64,000 nucleotides of DNA, taken from contig NZ_PYBV01000028.1 of the NCBI RefSeq assembly GCF_003205615.1, positions 62,001-126,000 on the forward strand, given 5' to 3'. Within the stretch, counting starts at the first letter, position 1. Every line of letters starts with the position of its first letter. Made by a program: the position numbers and the translations under genes. Source of the DNA: Micromonospora arborensis (GTDB taxonomy: Bacteria > Actinomycetota > Actinomycetes > Mycobacteriales > Micromonosporaceae). Below the pieces are notes generated by a model. It was not told the origin of the DNA. It was given only the letters and a program-made list of their open reading frames with translations, and searched no databases. Positions 23,860 to 32,843 of this stretch are shown here, in pieces.

Positions 23860-25139
23860 TCGTGCAGGGACAGAACGCCACATCGGCCGCCGCGACTGAC
23901 GTTCCGCGCCGCAACTGGGCCGGCAACGTGCGGTACGCCGCTCGGGCGTTCCACCGACCGACCTCCACCGACGAGCTGCGCCGACTGGTCGCCGGCAGCA
24001 CCCGGATCCGGGCGGTGGGCAGCGGACACTCCTTCAACCGCTTCGGAGACACCGACGGCGACCTGGTCACCCTCGCCGGGCTGCCCCAGGCCGTCGACGT
24101 GGACCACGAGCGGAGGCAGGTCACCGTGAGCGGCGCGATGCGCTACGGCGACGTCGCCCGACAACTGCACACCCAGGGGTACGCGCTGGCGAACCTCGCC
24201 TCGCTGCCGCACATCTCGGTAGCCGGCGCCACCGCCACCGCCACCCACGGCTCCGGCCAGGCCCACGGCAACCTGGCCACCGCGGTCGCCGGCCTGGAGT
24301 TGGTCACCGCCGATGGTGACCTGCTGCGGGTCGACCGCGACGCCGACGGGGACACGTTCGCCGGCATGGTGGTCGGGCTCGGTGCGCTGGGCCTGGTCAC
24401 CCGGGTCACCCTGGACGTGGTGCCGGCCTTCGAGCTGCGCCAGTACGTGTCGCTCGACCTGGACCGGGAGGCGCTGGACGAGGCTCTCGGCTCGGCGTAC
24501 AGCGTGAGTGTCTTCACCGACTGGCGTACGCCCCGGCTGCGTGAGGTGTGGCGCAAGCAGGTGGCGGACCAGGCGCCGCCCCCGGCGGACTGGCTCGGCA
24601 CCACCGCCGCCGACGCGCCACGGCACCCCGTGCTCGGGATGCCGCCGGAGAACTGCACCCCGCAGCTCGGCGAGCCGGGCCCGTGGCACGAGCGGCTGCC
24701 GCACTTCAAGCTCGGCTTCACCCCGAGCAGCGGCGACGAGCTGCAGTCCGAATACCACGTGCCGCGTACGGCGGCAGCCGACGCGCTCGCCGCGCTGGAC
24801 GACGTGGCGCACCTGATCGCACCGGTGCTGCTGGTGAGCGAACTGCGGACCGTGGCGGCGGACGAACTGTGGCTCAGCCCGAACCACCAGCGGGACAGCT
24901 TCGTCGTGCACTTCACCTGGATCGACGACACCGCGGCCGTGCTGCCGGTGGTGGCCGCGGTGGAGGAACGGCTGGCACCGTTCGCACCCCGCCCACACTG
25001 GGGCAAGGTCTTCGTCACCGACCCAGCCGAGCTGGCCACCCGCTACCCGAGGTACGCCGACTTCGCCGCCCAACTCACCCACCTGGACCCGACCGGCAAG
25101 TTCCGCACCGACCTACTGGACCGGTACTTCCCCCGTTAA
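23856..25139 (+). CDS. alditol (xylitol) oxidase, covalent-FAD oxidoreductase
   Basis: 427 residues. The FAD-binding PCMH domain has GSGHSFN at 55-61, where His58 corresponds to the histidine covalently linked to FAD in Streptomyces coelicolor AldO. The second FAD segment is SLPHISVAGATATATHGSGQ. The C-terminal ALO-type domain carries the substrate site (HFTWIDDTAAV, HWGKVFVTD). Its length and order match AldO, which oxidises alditols at C1 to aldoses with O2, releasing H2O2. It shares its terminal bases with the convergent protease gene: the two stop codons overlap. Confidence 0.9.
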   Translation: MIVQGQNATSAAATDVPRRNWAGNVRYAARAFHRPTSTDELRRLVAGSTRIRAVGSGHSFNRFGDTDGDLVTLAGLPQAVDVDHERRQVTVSGAMRYGDVARQLHTQGYALANLASLPHISVAGATATATHGSGQAHGNLATAVAGLELVTADGDLLRVDRDADGDTFAGMVVGLGALGLVTRVTLDVVPAFELRQYVSLDLDREALDEALGSAYSVSVFTDWRTPRLREVWRKQVADQAPPPADWLGTTAADAPRHPVLGMPPENCTPQLGEPGPWHERLPHFKLGFTPSSGDELQSEYHVPRTAAADALAALDDVAHLIAPVLLVSELRTVAADELWLSPNHQRDSFVVHFTWIDDTAAVLPVVAAVEERLAPFAPRPHWGKVFVTDPAELATRYPRYADFAAQLTHLDPTGKFRTDLLDRYFPR

Positions 25140-26257
25140 GCCCGCAGGGTGCTGTGCTGGACGGCGCGGCTGATGTCGCTGGGGGAGACGATGCCGACCA
25201 GTTGGCCGTCCGTCACCACCAGGGCGCGGCCGTCGGCGCACTCACTGAGCCGGGGGAGCAGGTCGTTGAGCTGCTCACCCGTCTGGGCGAGGACGAGTTG
25301 GTCGGCCCGGCAGGCCACCTCGGCCAGCGTGGTCGATGCCCGCCGCTCGGCCGGCACGCCACGCACCCGGTCGACGGTGACCAGGCCCGTCGGCCGGCCC
25401 TCCTCGGTCAGCGGCAGCGCCGAATGCCGGTACGCGAAGAGGTAGTGGTCGACGAAGTCGGCGACCGTCATCTCCGCGGAGGCGGTCTGCGGCTGCGGGG
25501 TCATCACGTCGCCCACCCGTACCCCGCGTAGCGCACTGCCGGTGCGAGCCTGCCGCTCCTCCGCTCCGGCGGCGCCGATCAGGAACCAGCCGATCAGGGC
25601 CAGCCAGAGCCCACCGAAACCGACCCCGGACAGGAACTGCCACAGCCCGAGACCGATCAGCAGCACGCCCAGCACCCAGCCGGCCCGGGCGGCGACCACG
25701 GACGCCCGGGCCCGGTCCCCGGTGGCTTTCCACACCGCGGCGCGCAGCAACCGGCCGCCGTCCAGGGGTGCGGCCGGCAGGATGTTGAAGATGGCCAGCA
25801 GCACGTTGATGCCGGCCAGCCACGCCACCGCGCCGAAGAGCAGCCCGTCCTGCCCGGCCAGCGCGAGCAGCGCGGCGATCGCGCCGAAGAACGCCCCGAG
25901 CAGCAGACTGACCAGCGGGCCGACTCCCGCGATCCGTAGCTCCGCGCCCGGGTCGCGCGGCTCGCCCCGCAACTCGGCCACACCGCCGAACAGCCACAGC
26001 GTGATGCCGTCGACCGTCAACCCGTTGCGCTTGGCCAGCACCGCGTGCGACACCTCGTGGGCGAGCAGGCCGACGAAGAAGACCACCGCCGCCGCCAGCC
26101 CGGCGAGGGCGTACCCCACTGGCGAGCGGTCGGGGTACGAGCGGGGGAACTGGTTGGCGGCCAACCCCCACGCGATCAACGCGAAGATGACCAGAACGCT
26201 CCAGTTGACCCCGACCGGTACCCCCGCGACCCGGCCAAGCCGGAAACTCGCCCTCAT
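25136..26257 (-). CDS. site-2-protease-family zinc metalloprotease with CBS domains (M50B)
   Basis: 373 residues. The zinc motif HEVSH is at 67-71 in the third helix and NILPAAPLDGGRLLRA holds the third ligand Asp. About six membrane helices extend to residue 225. Two CBS domains follow (VMTPQPQTASAEMTV and the C-terminal ALVVTDGQLVGIVSPSDISR). This is the Rip3-like actinobacterial M50 type. Intramembrane cleavage of an anti-sigma or similar membrane protein is the family role; the CBS pair probably senses an adenylate ligand. No substrate gene is adjacent. Confidence 0.9.
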   Translation of the reverse strand: MRASFRLGRVAGVPVGVNWSVLVIFALIAWGLAANQFPRSYPDRSPVGYALAGLAAAVVFFVGLLAHEVSHAVLAKRNGLTVDGITLWLFGGVAELRGEPRDPGAELRIAGVGPLVSLLLGAFFGAIAALLALAGQDGLLFGAVAWLAGINVLLAIFNILPAAPLDGGRLLRAAVWKATGDRARASVVAARAGWVLGVLLIGLGLWQFLSGVGFGGLWLALIGWFLIGAAGAEERQARTGSALRGVRVGDVMTPQPQTASAEMTVADFVDHYLFAYRHSALPLTEEGRPTGLVTVDRVRGVPAERRASTTLAEVACRADQLVLAQTGEQLNDLLPRLSECADGRALVVTDGQLVGIVSPSDISRAVQHSTLRA

Positions 26258-26315
26258 CCCACCGAGATACCCCGCCAGGCCGTCGGCATGCCGAAGAACC
26301 AGGCAAACCGTGTGA

Positions 26316-26735
26316 TCAGTCGGCGGTGCCGGGCGGGACGACCCAGGCGCTGGGTTGCCCGGTGATCGCGCTGATGAGATCGAAGTCGCCGTCGTAATGC
26401 AGGACGGTGACCCCGTGTCGCTCGGCGGTGGCGGCGATCAGCAGATCCGCCATGGAAAGCGCGCGGTGGTTGCCCTTGTGTAGGGCCTGCACCTGCACGT
26501 CGATCGCTCGATCCCAGACTTCGTCAGGCATTGGGAGCCACTGGAAGCCGCCCATCAACCACCGGGCACGCTGCGCATCTTTGGCAGTTCGGGCACTGTG
26601 AATGACTTCGATCTCGACAGCCCCGCACACCGCGAGCAACCCTCGGTCGGAGAGCTCACCGAGTACCGGAGCCACGTGGCGTTTCGGCCAGCGGGCAAGA
26701 GCCGATTTGTCGAGCAGGTATTGCTCGTGCTTCAC
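26316..26735 (-). CDS. PIN-domain toxin (VapC-type)
   Basis: 139 residues, GTG start overlapping the antitoxin stop. PIN-domain acidic residues are present: D9 in LLDKSALAR, a Glu in AVEIEVIHSA, D in LSMADLLIAAT, and D in YDGDFDLIS. This fits a VapC-like ribonuclease. All four positions are intact, so it is probably functional. Confidence 0.85.
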   Translation of the reverse strand: MKHEQYLLDKSALARWPKRHVAPVLGELSDRGLLAVCGAVEIEVIHSARTAKDAQRARWLMGGFQWLPMPDEVWDRAIDVQVQALHKGNHRALSMADLLIAATAERHGVTVLHYDGDFDLISAITGQPSAWVVPPGTAD

Positions 26736-26941
26736 GCCGCGTCCGGCTCAGCGGTCCCGACGGGGCCGGTCAGATCGGGCAGCCCGCCGCTCTTGAGCCA
26801 GTCGGCGAACTGCCGTCGTTTCTCCCGATCGACGACCGCCTTGAGAGCGGCGTTGACGGTGGCCTTCTTCGTCGTGGTGCCGAGAATCTTGCCGGCTTCG
26901 GCGAGGAGTTCGTCATCGACGTCGAGGATCGTCCGGCTCAC
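26732..26941 (-). CDS. VapB-type antitoxin
   Basis: 69 residues from a GTG at 26941, preceded by GGGAGG at a good distance. The in-frame ATG 13 codons upstream is not supported by a ribosome-binding site. The ribbon-helix-helix-like N-terminus is SRTILDVDDELLAEAGKILG, then TTTKKATVNAALKAVVDREK, typical of VapB antitoxins of the DUF2191 kind. It overlaps the toxin start by four bases. Confidence 0.82.
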   Translation of the reverse strand: MSRTILDVDDELLAEAGKILGTTTKKATVNAALKAVVDREKRRQFADWLKSGGLPDLTGPVGTAEPDAA

Positions 26942-26972
26942 GGTGCCTCCCAGGTAGGCGATCAGCGTCGAT

Positions 26973-27000
26973 GATATCAATTTGCCGCGCTTTCGATATC
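26973..27000. promoter_or_regulatory. candidate operator of the VapBC-type pair
   Basis: Two GATATC palindromes (26973-26978 and 26995-27000), 22 bp apart centre to centre, lie in an AT-rich patch directly upstream of the antitoxin gene. Two half-sites one to two helical turns apart suit the VapBC complex, which autoregulates. Confidence 0.45.
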
Positions 27001-27072
27001 ACGCCTCGCTGAAGCGTCGCCCACGCCGTGACGACCGCCGTCCTGGGCCTGATGGCTATTCGTACCAGCGGG

Positions 27073-27927
27073 TCAGCGGCGCGGGCTTTCGCTGGCGATC
27101 GTTGCTTCCCGGGGCAGGGCCGCCGCGCGGAGTGCCCAGTCCAGCGCGTAGTCGGCGATCTTCTCCCAGCCGTCCTGCCCGACGGTGAAGTGCGACCGGC
27201 CGGGGAACTCCTCGTACGCGGTGAGCGCCCTGGACTTCTGGTAGAGCCCCGCGTTGGCGCGGACCACCGACGCCGGCACCACGTGGTCGTGTTCGCCGGC
27301 CATCAGCAGCAGCGGCGCGCGGTCGTCGCGTCCGACGTCGACCCGGGCGGGTGAGCGCGGGTCGACGTTGGCGAACGCGCCCTCGAAGAACACCCGGCCG
27401 GCACCGGGGACGGCATAGCGCTGCCAGGCACGGTCGGAGTCTTCGCGGCTCATCGTGTTGCCGAAGTTGTAGGCGAAGTCGTCCGAGGTGAACGGGACGG
27501 CCCTGCTCCGGTTGGCGGGGCTGCGCAGGATCGGGAAGCCGGAGCGTAGCTGGCTCAGCGGCACCTTGAGCACACCCTTCACCGCCGCGGGGTGCACCCC
27601 CACCGCGGCCGCGCCGAGGCCCCGGTCGACAAGGACCTGCGCGAACAGGCCGCCGAACGAGTGCCCCATGATGATCGGCGGTCGGGGCAGCGCCCGGATG
27701 ATCCGGTCGTAGTGCGCGACGATCGTGGCGATGCTCTGCTCGGCGATCGGGCTGGGATCGTCGCGCAGTTGCTCCACGGACCGGTCCATGCCGGGCCAGG
27801 CGGGGGCGATGACGTGCATTCCGCGCTCGGTGTACCGCTCGGCCCACCCCTCCCAACTGCGCGGAGTCATCCAGAGCCCGTGGATCAGCACGACCGTGTC
27901 GACCCGGCCCTGCGGCGTGGCACCCAT
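27073..27927 (-). CDS. alpha/beta hydrolase
   Basis: 284 residues from ATG 27927 with GGGAGGATGCG before it. The oxyanion/HG strand is VVLIHGLWMTPRSW, the nucleophile Ser90 is in GHSFGG, the acid is probably in AGEHDHVVP, and the histidine is in PGRSHFTVG. The extra upstream frame is intergenic and contains the GATATACCTC elements. It is divergent from the ABC/two-component operon, across the array of operator-like repeats. Confidence 0.88.
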   Translation of the reverse strand: MGATPQGRVDTVVLIHGLWMTPRSWEGWAERYTERGMHVIAPAWPGMDRSVEQLRDDPSPIAEQSIATIVAHYDRIIRALPRPPIIMGHSFGGLFAQVLVDRGLGAAAVGVHPAAVKGVLKVPLSQLRSGFPILRSPANRSRAVPFTSDDFAYNFGNTMSREDSDRAWQRYAVPGAGRVFFEGAFANVDPRSPARVDVGRDDRAPLLLMAGEHDHVVPASVVRANAGLYQKSRALTAYEEFPGRSHFTVGQDGWEKIADYALDWALRAAALPREATIASESPRR

Positions 27928-28023
27928 CGCATCCTCCCGGTGTCGCGGCGTTCGGCCCGGCGGATACCCGTTGCGGTGCGCGAAAATCCTCCGCCGTCCG
28001 TGGGGCCGGACGTGCTGGTGAGC

Positions 28024-28063
28024 GATATACCTCAGAGGTATATCTATGACTCTGAGGTATATC
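28024..28063. promoter_or_regulatory. GATATACCTC operator array between divergent genes
   Basis: GATATACCTC (28024-28033) and GAGGTATATC (28035-28044) form a perfect palindrome with one central base. A third half-site GAGGTATATC occurs at 28054-28063. The wider AGCGATATACCTCA / TGAGGTATATCGCT arms pair from 28021 to 28066. It lies between the hydrolase gene and the exporter operon and could bind a dimeric repressor such as a TetR or PadR type. No such gene is in the neighbourhood. Confidence 0.6.
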
Positions 28064-28183
28064 GCTCCGCGCGGCGTCCGCTCCGCGCCGCCGCGGCTCG
28101 GGGACGGCCCCTGACAAATGTCACGGTCGGGGCGTGACGGCCGCTCCAGGCATCGGAGTACGCAACGCCGGAACATCTACACC

Positions 28184-29083
28184 ATGACCAGTACGAATCC
28201 GGCCGTGGAGTTGGACGGCCTCACCAAGACCTTCGGCGCGGTCACCGCGGTCGACGGGCTGAGCCTGCGGGTGCAGCCTGGCGAGGTGGTGGCGTTCCTC
28301 GGCCCGAACGGCGCGGGCAAGACCACCACCATCGACATGCTGCTCGGGTTGGCCCGCCCGGACGCCGGCACCGTCCGCGTCCTCGGCAGCACCCCGGACA
28401 ACGCGGTGGCCCGGGGTCGGGTCGCCGCCGTCCTGCAGACCGGTGGGTTGCTCAAGGACCTCACCGTCGGCGAGACGGTCGAGATGACCTCGCACTTCTA
28501 CCGGCACACCCGCCCGGCCGTCGAGGTGCTGGAGCGGGCGGGCATCGCCGACATCGCCAATCGGGTGGTCGGGCGTTGCTCCGGCGGCCAGCAGCAGCGG
28601 CTGCGCTTCGCGCTGGCCCTGTTGCCCGACCCGGACCTGATGGTGCTCGACGAGCCGACCACCGGCATGGACGTCGAGGGTCGGCGGGACTTCTGGCAGG
28701 CCCTGCGCCGGGACGCCCGGGCCGGACGGACCGTCATCTTCGCCACCCACTACCTGGACGAGGCGGACGCGTACGCCGACCGGATCGTGCTGGTCCGGCA
28801 GGGGCGCATCGTCGCCGACGGCACCACCGCGGAGATCAAGAACCTGGCCGCCGGTCGTACGGTGCGGGCCACCCTGCCCGGCGCCGACCAGGCCACGCTG
28901 GCCGCGCTGTCCGGCGTGGACGCCGTGGAGGTACGCGGCGACAGCGTGCTGGTGCGTACCAGCGACTCGGACGCGATCGCCCGGTACCTGCTCACCCGGA
29001 CCGACGCCCGGGACGTGGAGATCACCTCCCGCAACCTCGAGGATGCCTTCCTCGCCCTGACCACCGCGCACACCGGAGCCTGA
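28184..29083 (+). CDS. ABC transporter ATP-binding protein, DrrA-like
   Basis: 299 residues. Walker A is LGPNGAGKTTT, the signature is CSGGQQQRLRFAL (Cys-Ser in place of Leu-Ser), Walker B is LMVLDEPTTGMD, and the H-loop is in FATHYLDEAD. It starts an operon with the permease, sensor kinase and response regulator, with one-base to few-base gaps. Such four-gene sets export drugs or peptides under the control of the linked LiaSR-like pair. Confidence 0.92.
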   Translation: MTSTNPAVELDGLTKTFGAVTAVDGLSLRVQPGEVVAFLGPNGAGKTTTIDMLLGLARPDAGTVRVLGSTPDNAVARGRVAAVLQTGGLLKDLTVGETVEMTSHFYRHTRPAVEVLERAGIADIANRVVGRCSGGQQQRLRFALALLPDPDLMVLDEPTTGMDVEGRRDFWQALRRDARAGRTVIFATHYLDEADAYADRIVLVRQGRIVADGTTAEIKNLAAGRTVRATLPGADQATLAALSGVDAVEVRGDSVLVRTSDSDAIARYLLTRTDARDVEITSRNLEDAFLALTTAHTGA

Positions 29084-29084
29084 G

Positions 29085-29891
29085 ATGACCACCTCCACCC
29101 CCACCTCCACCCACACCCGTGCCGGTGAGCCGGACCGTCGGCTGCCCGCACTGGGCGGGTTCGCCCCGGGCGCCCTGCGCATCGAGCTGCGCCGGGTGCT
29201 GCGCAACCGCCGCACCCTCGCCTTCACGCTGATCATGCCGGGCGTCTTCTTCCTCATCTTCGGCCTGCCACAGGGCGGGCAGTCGCTGGACAACGGCCGC
29301 CCGGTGACGGCGTACGTCATGATCAGCCTGGCCGTGTACGCGGCCATGGTGGCGACCACCAGTGTCGGTGGCGCGGTGGCCACCGAGCGAGCGCTGGGCT
29401 GGAGCCGGCAGTTGCGGCTCACCCCGCTGCGCCCGGCGGCGTACGTGGCGACCAAGCTGATCACCGCGATGAGCCTCGGTCTGCTCGCGATCGTCGTCGA
29501 GTTCGTCGTCGGTGCCGCGGCCGGCGTTCGCATCCCGCTGTACGTCTGGCTGTTGTCCGGCCTCGCCGCCTGGGTCGGCTCGTTGGTCTTCGCCGCGTTC
29601 GGTCTCTTCATCGGCTACCTGGCGCCGGCCGAGAACGTCATGCAGATCATCGGCCCGGTCCTGGCCGTGCTGGCCATGTTCGGTGGGCTGTTCGTCCCGG
29701 TCGAGGTGCTGCCGGACGTGCTTCAGCAGGTCGCGAAGTTCACCCCGGTGTACGGCGTGGGTGTGCTGGCCCGCGCCCCACTGACCGGCGACGGACTGAA
29801 CATGGCGGCGGTGGCCAATATCGTCGCCTGGGCGCTGGTCTTCGGCTTCGGTGCGGCGCGGCTGTTCCGGCGGGACACCGCGCGGGTCTGA
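29085..29891 (+). CDS. ABC-2 type transporter permease
   Basis: 268 residues with six hydrophobic helices, beginning after a long charged N-terminus (RNRRTLAFTLIMPGVFFLIF). The signature-like pattern of the ABC-2 family (FGGLFVPVEVLPDVLQQVAK) precedes the last helix. One base separates its start from the ATPase stop. Together with that ATPase it makes a two-gene exporter. Confidence 0.9.
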   Translation: MTTSTPTSTHTRAGEPDRRLPALGGFAPGALRIELRRVLRNRRTLAFTLIMPGVFFLIFGLPQGGQSLDNGRPVTAYVMISLAVYAAMVATTSVGGAVATERALGWSRQLRLTPLRPAAYVATKLITAMSLGLLAIVVEFVVGAAAGVRIPLYVWLLSGLAAWVGSLVFAAFGLFIGYLAPAENVMQIIGPVLAVLAMFGGLFVPVEVLPDVLQQVAKFTPVYGVGVLARAPLTGDGLNMAAVANIVAWALVFGFGAARLFRRDTARV

Positions 29892-29908
29892 CCGCCGCGA
29901 CGGCTAGC

Positions 29909-31048
29909 GTGAACCCGATGGACCTTTCGACGGGGCAGTCCCGGTCGGCGAGCCGCCACTGGCGGTTCACCGGCTGGCTGCTGGCAGCCGTGTGGTTGTT
30001 CTTCCTGAACGTGCCGCTCGCCACCGCGTGGCACCAGCCACAGCCCTGGCGGCGGGTGCTCGGCGTGGCGGCACTTGTCGCTTTCGCTCTCGGTTACGTG
30101 CTGCTGTTCCAGTGGGCCCGCCGGCTGCGGGAGTCGCTGCTGCCGATCCCGGCGGGTCGGGCGCGGGTCGGGCTGTTGCTGCTGCTCGCGGTGGGCCTGG
30201 CCAGCATCCCGGGCGCTGGCGGGGACTGGCTGGCCGCCCTGGTCTACGTCGCGGCGGCCGCGGTGTTCCTGCTGCCGCCGCGGGAGGCGTTGGCCTGCGT
30301 GGTGGTCTGCGCGCTGACCCCCGCGCTGGCGTCCTGGCTGGTGCCGGGATGGGAGGCGGAGAGCGGCATCTTCTTCGCGGTGCTGCTCGCCTCGTTCGCC
30401 ATGTTCGGGGTGTCGCGGCTGGCCCAGCGCAACAGCGAGCTGCAGGCCGCCCAGCAGGAGATCGGCCGGCTCGCGGTGGCCGAGGAGCGCGCCCGCGCCG
30501 CCCGCGACCTGCACGACATCCTGGGGCACTCGCTGACCGTGGTAGCGATCAAGGCGGAGTTGGCCGGACGGCTGATCGAGGTGGACACCGAGCGTGCCGC
30601 CGTCGAGGTGGCCGAGGTGGAGGCGCTGGCGCGGGCCGCGTTGTCCGACGTGCGGCAGACGGTTGGGGCGTACCGCGAGGTCAGCCTCGCCGCGGAGCTG
30701 GCCGGCGCCCGCTCCGCGCTGGCCGCGGCGGGCATCGCGGCGGATCTGCCGGCCGAGGTGCCGGAGCTGCCGGACGAGTGGGACCGGTTGTTCGGCTGGG
30801 CGGTACGGGAAGGGGTGACGAACGTGGTCCGGCACAGCGGGGCGCGGTGCTGCACGGTCCGGGTGCACCCGGACCGGGTCGAGGTGAGCGACGACGGTCG
30901 GGGCCCGTCCACTCCCGACTCCACCGGGCACGGGCTCGTCGGCCTGCGGGAGCGGGCCCGGGAGTTGGACGCCTCGCTGACCGTCGGGCGCCGGCCCGAC
31001 GGGAGTGGCTTCCTGCTCCGGGTGCACGTCCCGGCGGAGGCCCGGTGA
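29909..31048 (+). CDS. sensor histidine kinase (HisKA_3 / DesK-LiaS type)
   Basis: 379 residues. About six N-terminal membrane helices (20-170) serve as sensor. The phospho-acceptor His202 is in ARDLHDILGHSLTVVAI, and the HATPase_c domain has NVVRHSGARCC, SDDGRG and GHGLVGLRERA. The start is a GTG; an ATG three codons on is an alternative. The stop overlaps the regulator start (GTGA). Confidence 0.92.
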   Translation: MNPMDLSTGQSRSASRHWRFTGWLLAAVWLFFLNVPLATAWHQPQPWRRVLGVAALVAFALGYVLLFQWARRLRESLLPIPAGRARVGLLLLLAVGLASIPGAGGDWLAALVYVAAAAVFLLPPREALACVVVCALTPALASWLVPGWEAESGIFFAVLLASFAMFGVSRLAQRNSELQAAQQEIGRLAVAEERARAARDLHDILGHSLTVVAIKAELAGRLIEVDTERAAVEVAEVEALARAALSDVRQTVGAYREVSLAAELAGARSALAAAGIAADLPAEVPELPDEWDRLFGWAVREGVTNVVRHSGARCCTVRVHPDRVEVSDDGRGPSTPDSTGHGLVGLRERARELDASLTVGRRPDGSGFLLRVHVPAEAR

Positions 31049-31689
31049 GCGGCCTCGGCGATGAGCAGCCCAACCCGATCCGCCTGCTGCTCGCCGACGA
31101 CCAGGCGCTGGTCCGGGGCGCGCTGGCGGCGCTGCTCGCGTTGGAGGAGGACCTGACCGTGGTGGCCGAGGTCGGCCGCGGCGACGAGGTGGTGCCCGAG
31201 GCCCGTCGCACCGCCCCCGACGTCGCCCTGCTGGACGTGGAGATGCCCGGCCTGGACGGGATCGCCGCTGCCGCCGCGTTACGGGCCGCGCTGCCGGCCT
31301 GCCGGGTGCTGATGGTGACCACCTTCGGCCGGCCCGGGTACCTGCGCCGGGCGATGGAGGCCGGGGCGAGCGGCTTCGTGGTGAAGGACACCCCGGCCCG
31401 GCAGCTCGCCGACGCGGTCCGCCGGGTGCACGCCGGCCTGCGGGTGGTCGACCCGACGCTGGCCGCCGAAACCCTGGCCGCCGGGGTGAGCCCGCTGACC
31501 GAGCGGGAGACCGAGGTGCTGCGGACGGCTCGCAGCGGCGGCACGGTGGCCGACCTGGCCGGGGCGCTGCACCTGTCCGAGGGGACGATCCGTAACCACC
31601 TCTCGGCGGCGATCGGCAAGACCGGTGCGCGCAACCGGGCCGAGGCGATCCGGGTCGCCGAGCAGAACGGTTGGCTGCTCGGCGAGTGA
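31045..31689 (+). CDS. NarL/FixJ-family response regulator
   Basis: 214 residues. The receiver domain has the acidic pair ADD at 17-19, phospho-acceptor D64 in ALLDVEMPG and the conserved Lys in VVKDTP. The LuxR-type HTH is SPLTERETEVLRTARSGGTV, then DLAGALHLSEGTIRNHLSAA. GTG start. It is the cognate regulator of the adjoining kinase and probably activates the preceding exporter genes. Confidence 0.93.
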   Translation: MSGLGDEQPNPIRLLLADDQALVRGALAALLALEEDLTVVAEVGRGDEVVPEARRTAPDVALLDVEMPGLDGIAAAAALRAALPACRVLMVTTFGRPGYLRRAMEAGASGFVVKDTPARQLADAVRRVHAGLRVVDPTLAAETLAAGVSPLTERETEVLRTARSGGTVADLAGALHLSEGTIRNHLSAAIGKTGARNRAEAIRVAEQNGWLLGE

Positions 31690-31699
31690 CGGCTTCCGC

Positions 31700-32593
31700 T
31701 CAGGCGGTCGGCGGCGGGGTGGGCAGCTTGTCGACAACCACCACGCTGCTGCCGGGACGGACCTCGGCCAGCAACTCCCGCTGACCGCTGCGGGTCAGCC
31801 GGATGCACCCGTTCGTAGTGTTCTCACCCAGCTCGTCGTCGTTGTGCCAGGTGTGCACCCCGATGTGCGCGCCGCGCAGGCTGTCCGGCACCGACTCCGG
31901 GTCGTCGGGCACCGCGCCGAGGGCGTAGACGTCCACTCCGCCGTAGACCTCCTCGGGTGGCGGGGTGCGGCCCAGGATGAAGGTCCGCCCGAGCGGAGTG
32001 TCCTGCCCCGACTGGCCGAGGCTCACCTCCCAGGAGCGCACCGCCTTGCCGGCCCGGTACCAGGTGAGTCGGTGGACCTTGCGTTCCACCACGATCTGGT
32101 CGCGCAGCGGCACGGTGTCGAACCCGCCGGGAGGCAGCCAGGCGAGCCGCCGGTTGGCGGAGGGCAGCAGGACCGCCGTCCAGCCGGCGCGCCGGTCGGC
32201 GATCGGCATGGTCAGGTCGACACCGCTGATCGTCGGTTCGAGGAAGGCTCGCGGTCGGCCGCCGGGTGCGTCGTACGCGGCGAGCCGTTTGGTCGGGTGC
32301 GCGCCCTCGGTCAGCGGTGTGGTGTCCATGCTGGCCGGATCGACGGGGAACCCTCCGGGCGCGGGGTCGTAGTCGACCACCGGTAGCCCGGCTGGGGCGG
32401 GCGCGGCCGCGGGGATCGACTCCTCCGGGCTCTGCTCGACACTGCTCGGCGTGGGGGCGGACGCCGCAGTCGGCCGGTCGGGGTCCGTCGACTGCGGCGT
32501 CAGGGCCTGGCCCACCAGCAGCGCGGCCACCAGCAGCGCGGGTACGGCGATGGCGGCGCCAACCCAGACGCCACGGCGGCGGTACGGGGACAT
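31700..32593 (-). CDS. L,D-transpeptidase (YkuD) with N-terminal membrane anchor
   Basis: 297 residues. An uncleaved signal anchor at about 12-32 is followed by a Pro/Ser/Thr linker and then the YkuD domain: HIGVHTWH (histidine) and NTTNGCIRL, with the catalytic cysteine in GC. These enzymes make 3-3 cross-links in peptidoglycan or attach proteins. The start is ATG 32593; a GTG five codons upstream (32608) is an alternative. Convergent with the response regulator. Confidence 0.88.
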   Translation of the reverse strand: MSPYRRRGVWVGAAIAVPALLVAALLVGQALTPQSTDPDRPTAASAPTPSSVEQSPEESIPAAAPAPAGLPVVDYDPAPGGFPVDPASMDTTPLTEGAHPTKRLAAYDAPGGRPRAFLEPTISGVDLTMPIADRRAGWTAVLLPSANRRLAWLPPGGFDTVPLRDQIVVERKVHRLTWYRAGKAVRSWEVSLGQSGQDTPLGRTFILGRTPPPEEVYGGVDVYALGAVPDDPESVPDSLRGAHIGVHTWHNDDELGENTTNGCIRLTRSGQRELLAEVRPGSSVVVVDKLPTPPPTA

Positions 32594-32843
32594 TCGGTCA
32601 AAGCGCACGAATCCACTGTATCCGACTTGTGTTGCCAGGAAAGCGTCCCTGCCGGACGAAATGCGACAGCAGGGGTGCCTTCCTGGCTCGGTGGGGGCGG
32701 CACAACGCACGCCGCCGCCACTCGGTTCGATTTCGGCCCAGAAATTTCTGGCTACGGGTGATCCGCACGCCCCGCCGGTCCGTACTGGATGGGGGAGCAG
32801 GGGTCGGCCGGTGGTACGCCGCCGCGAGACGATCGAGGAGCAC

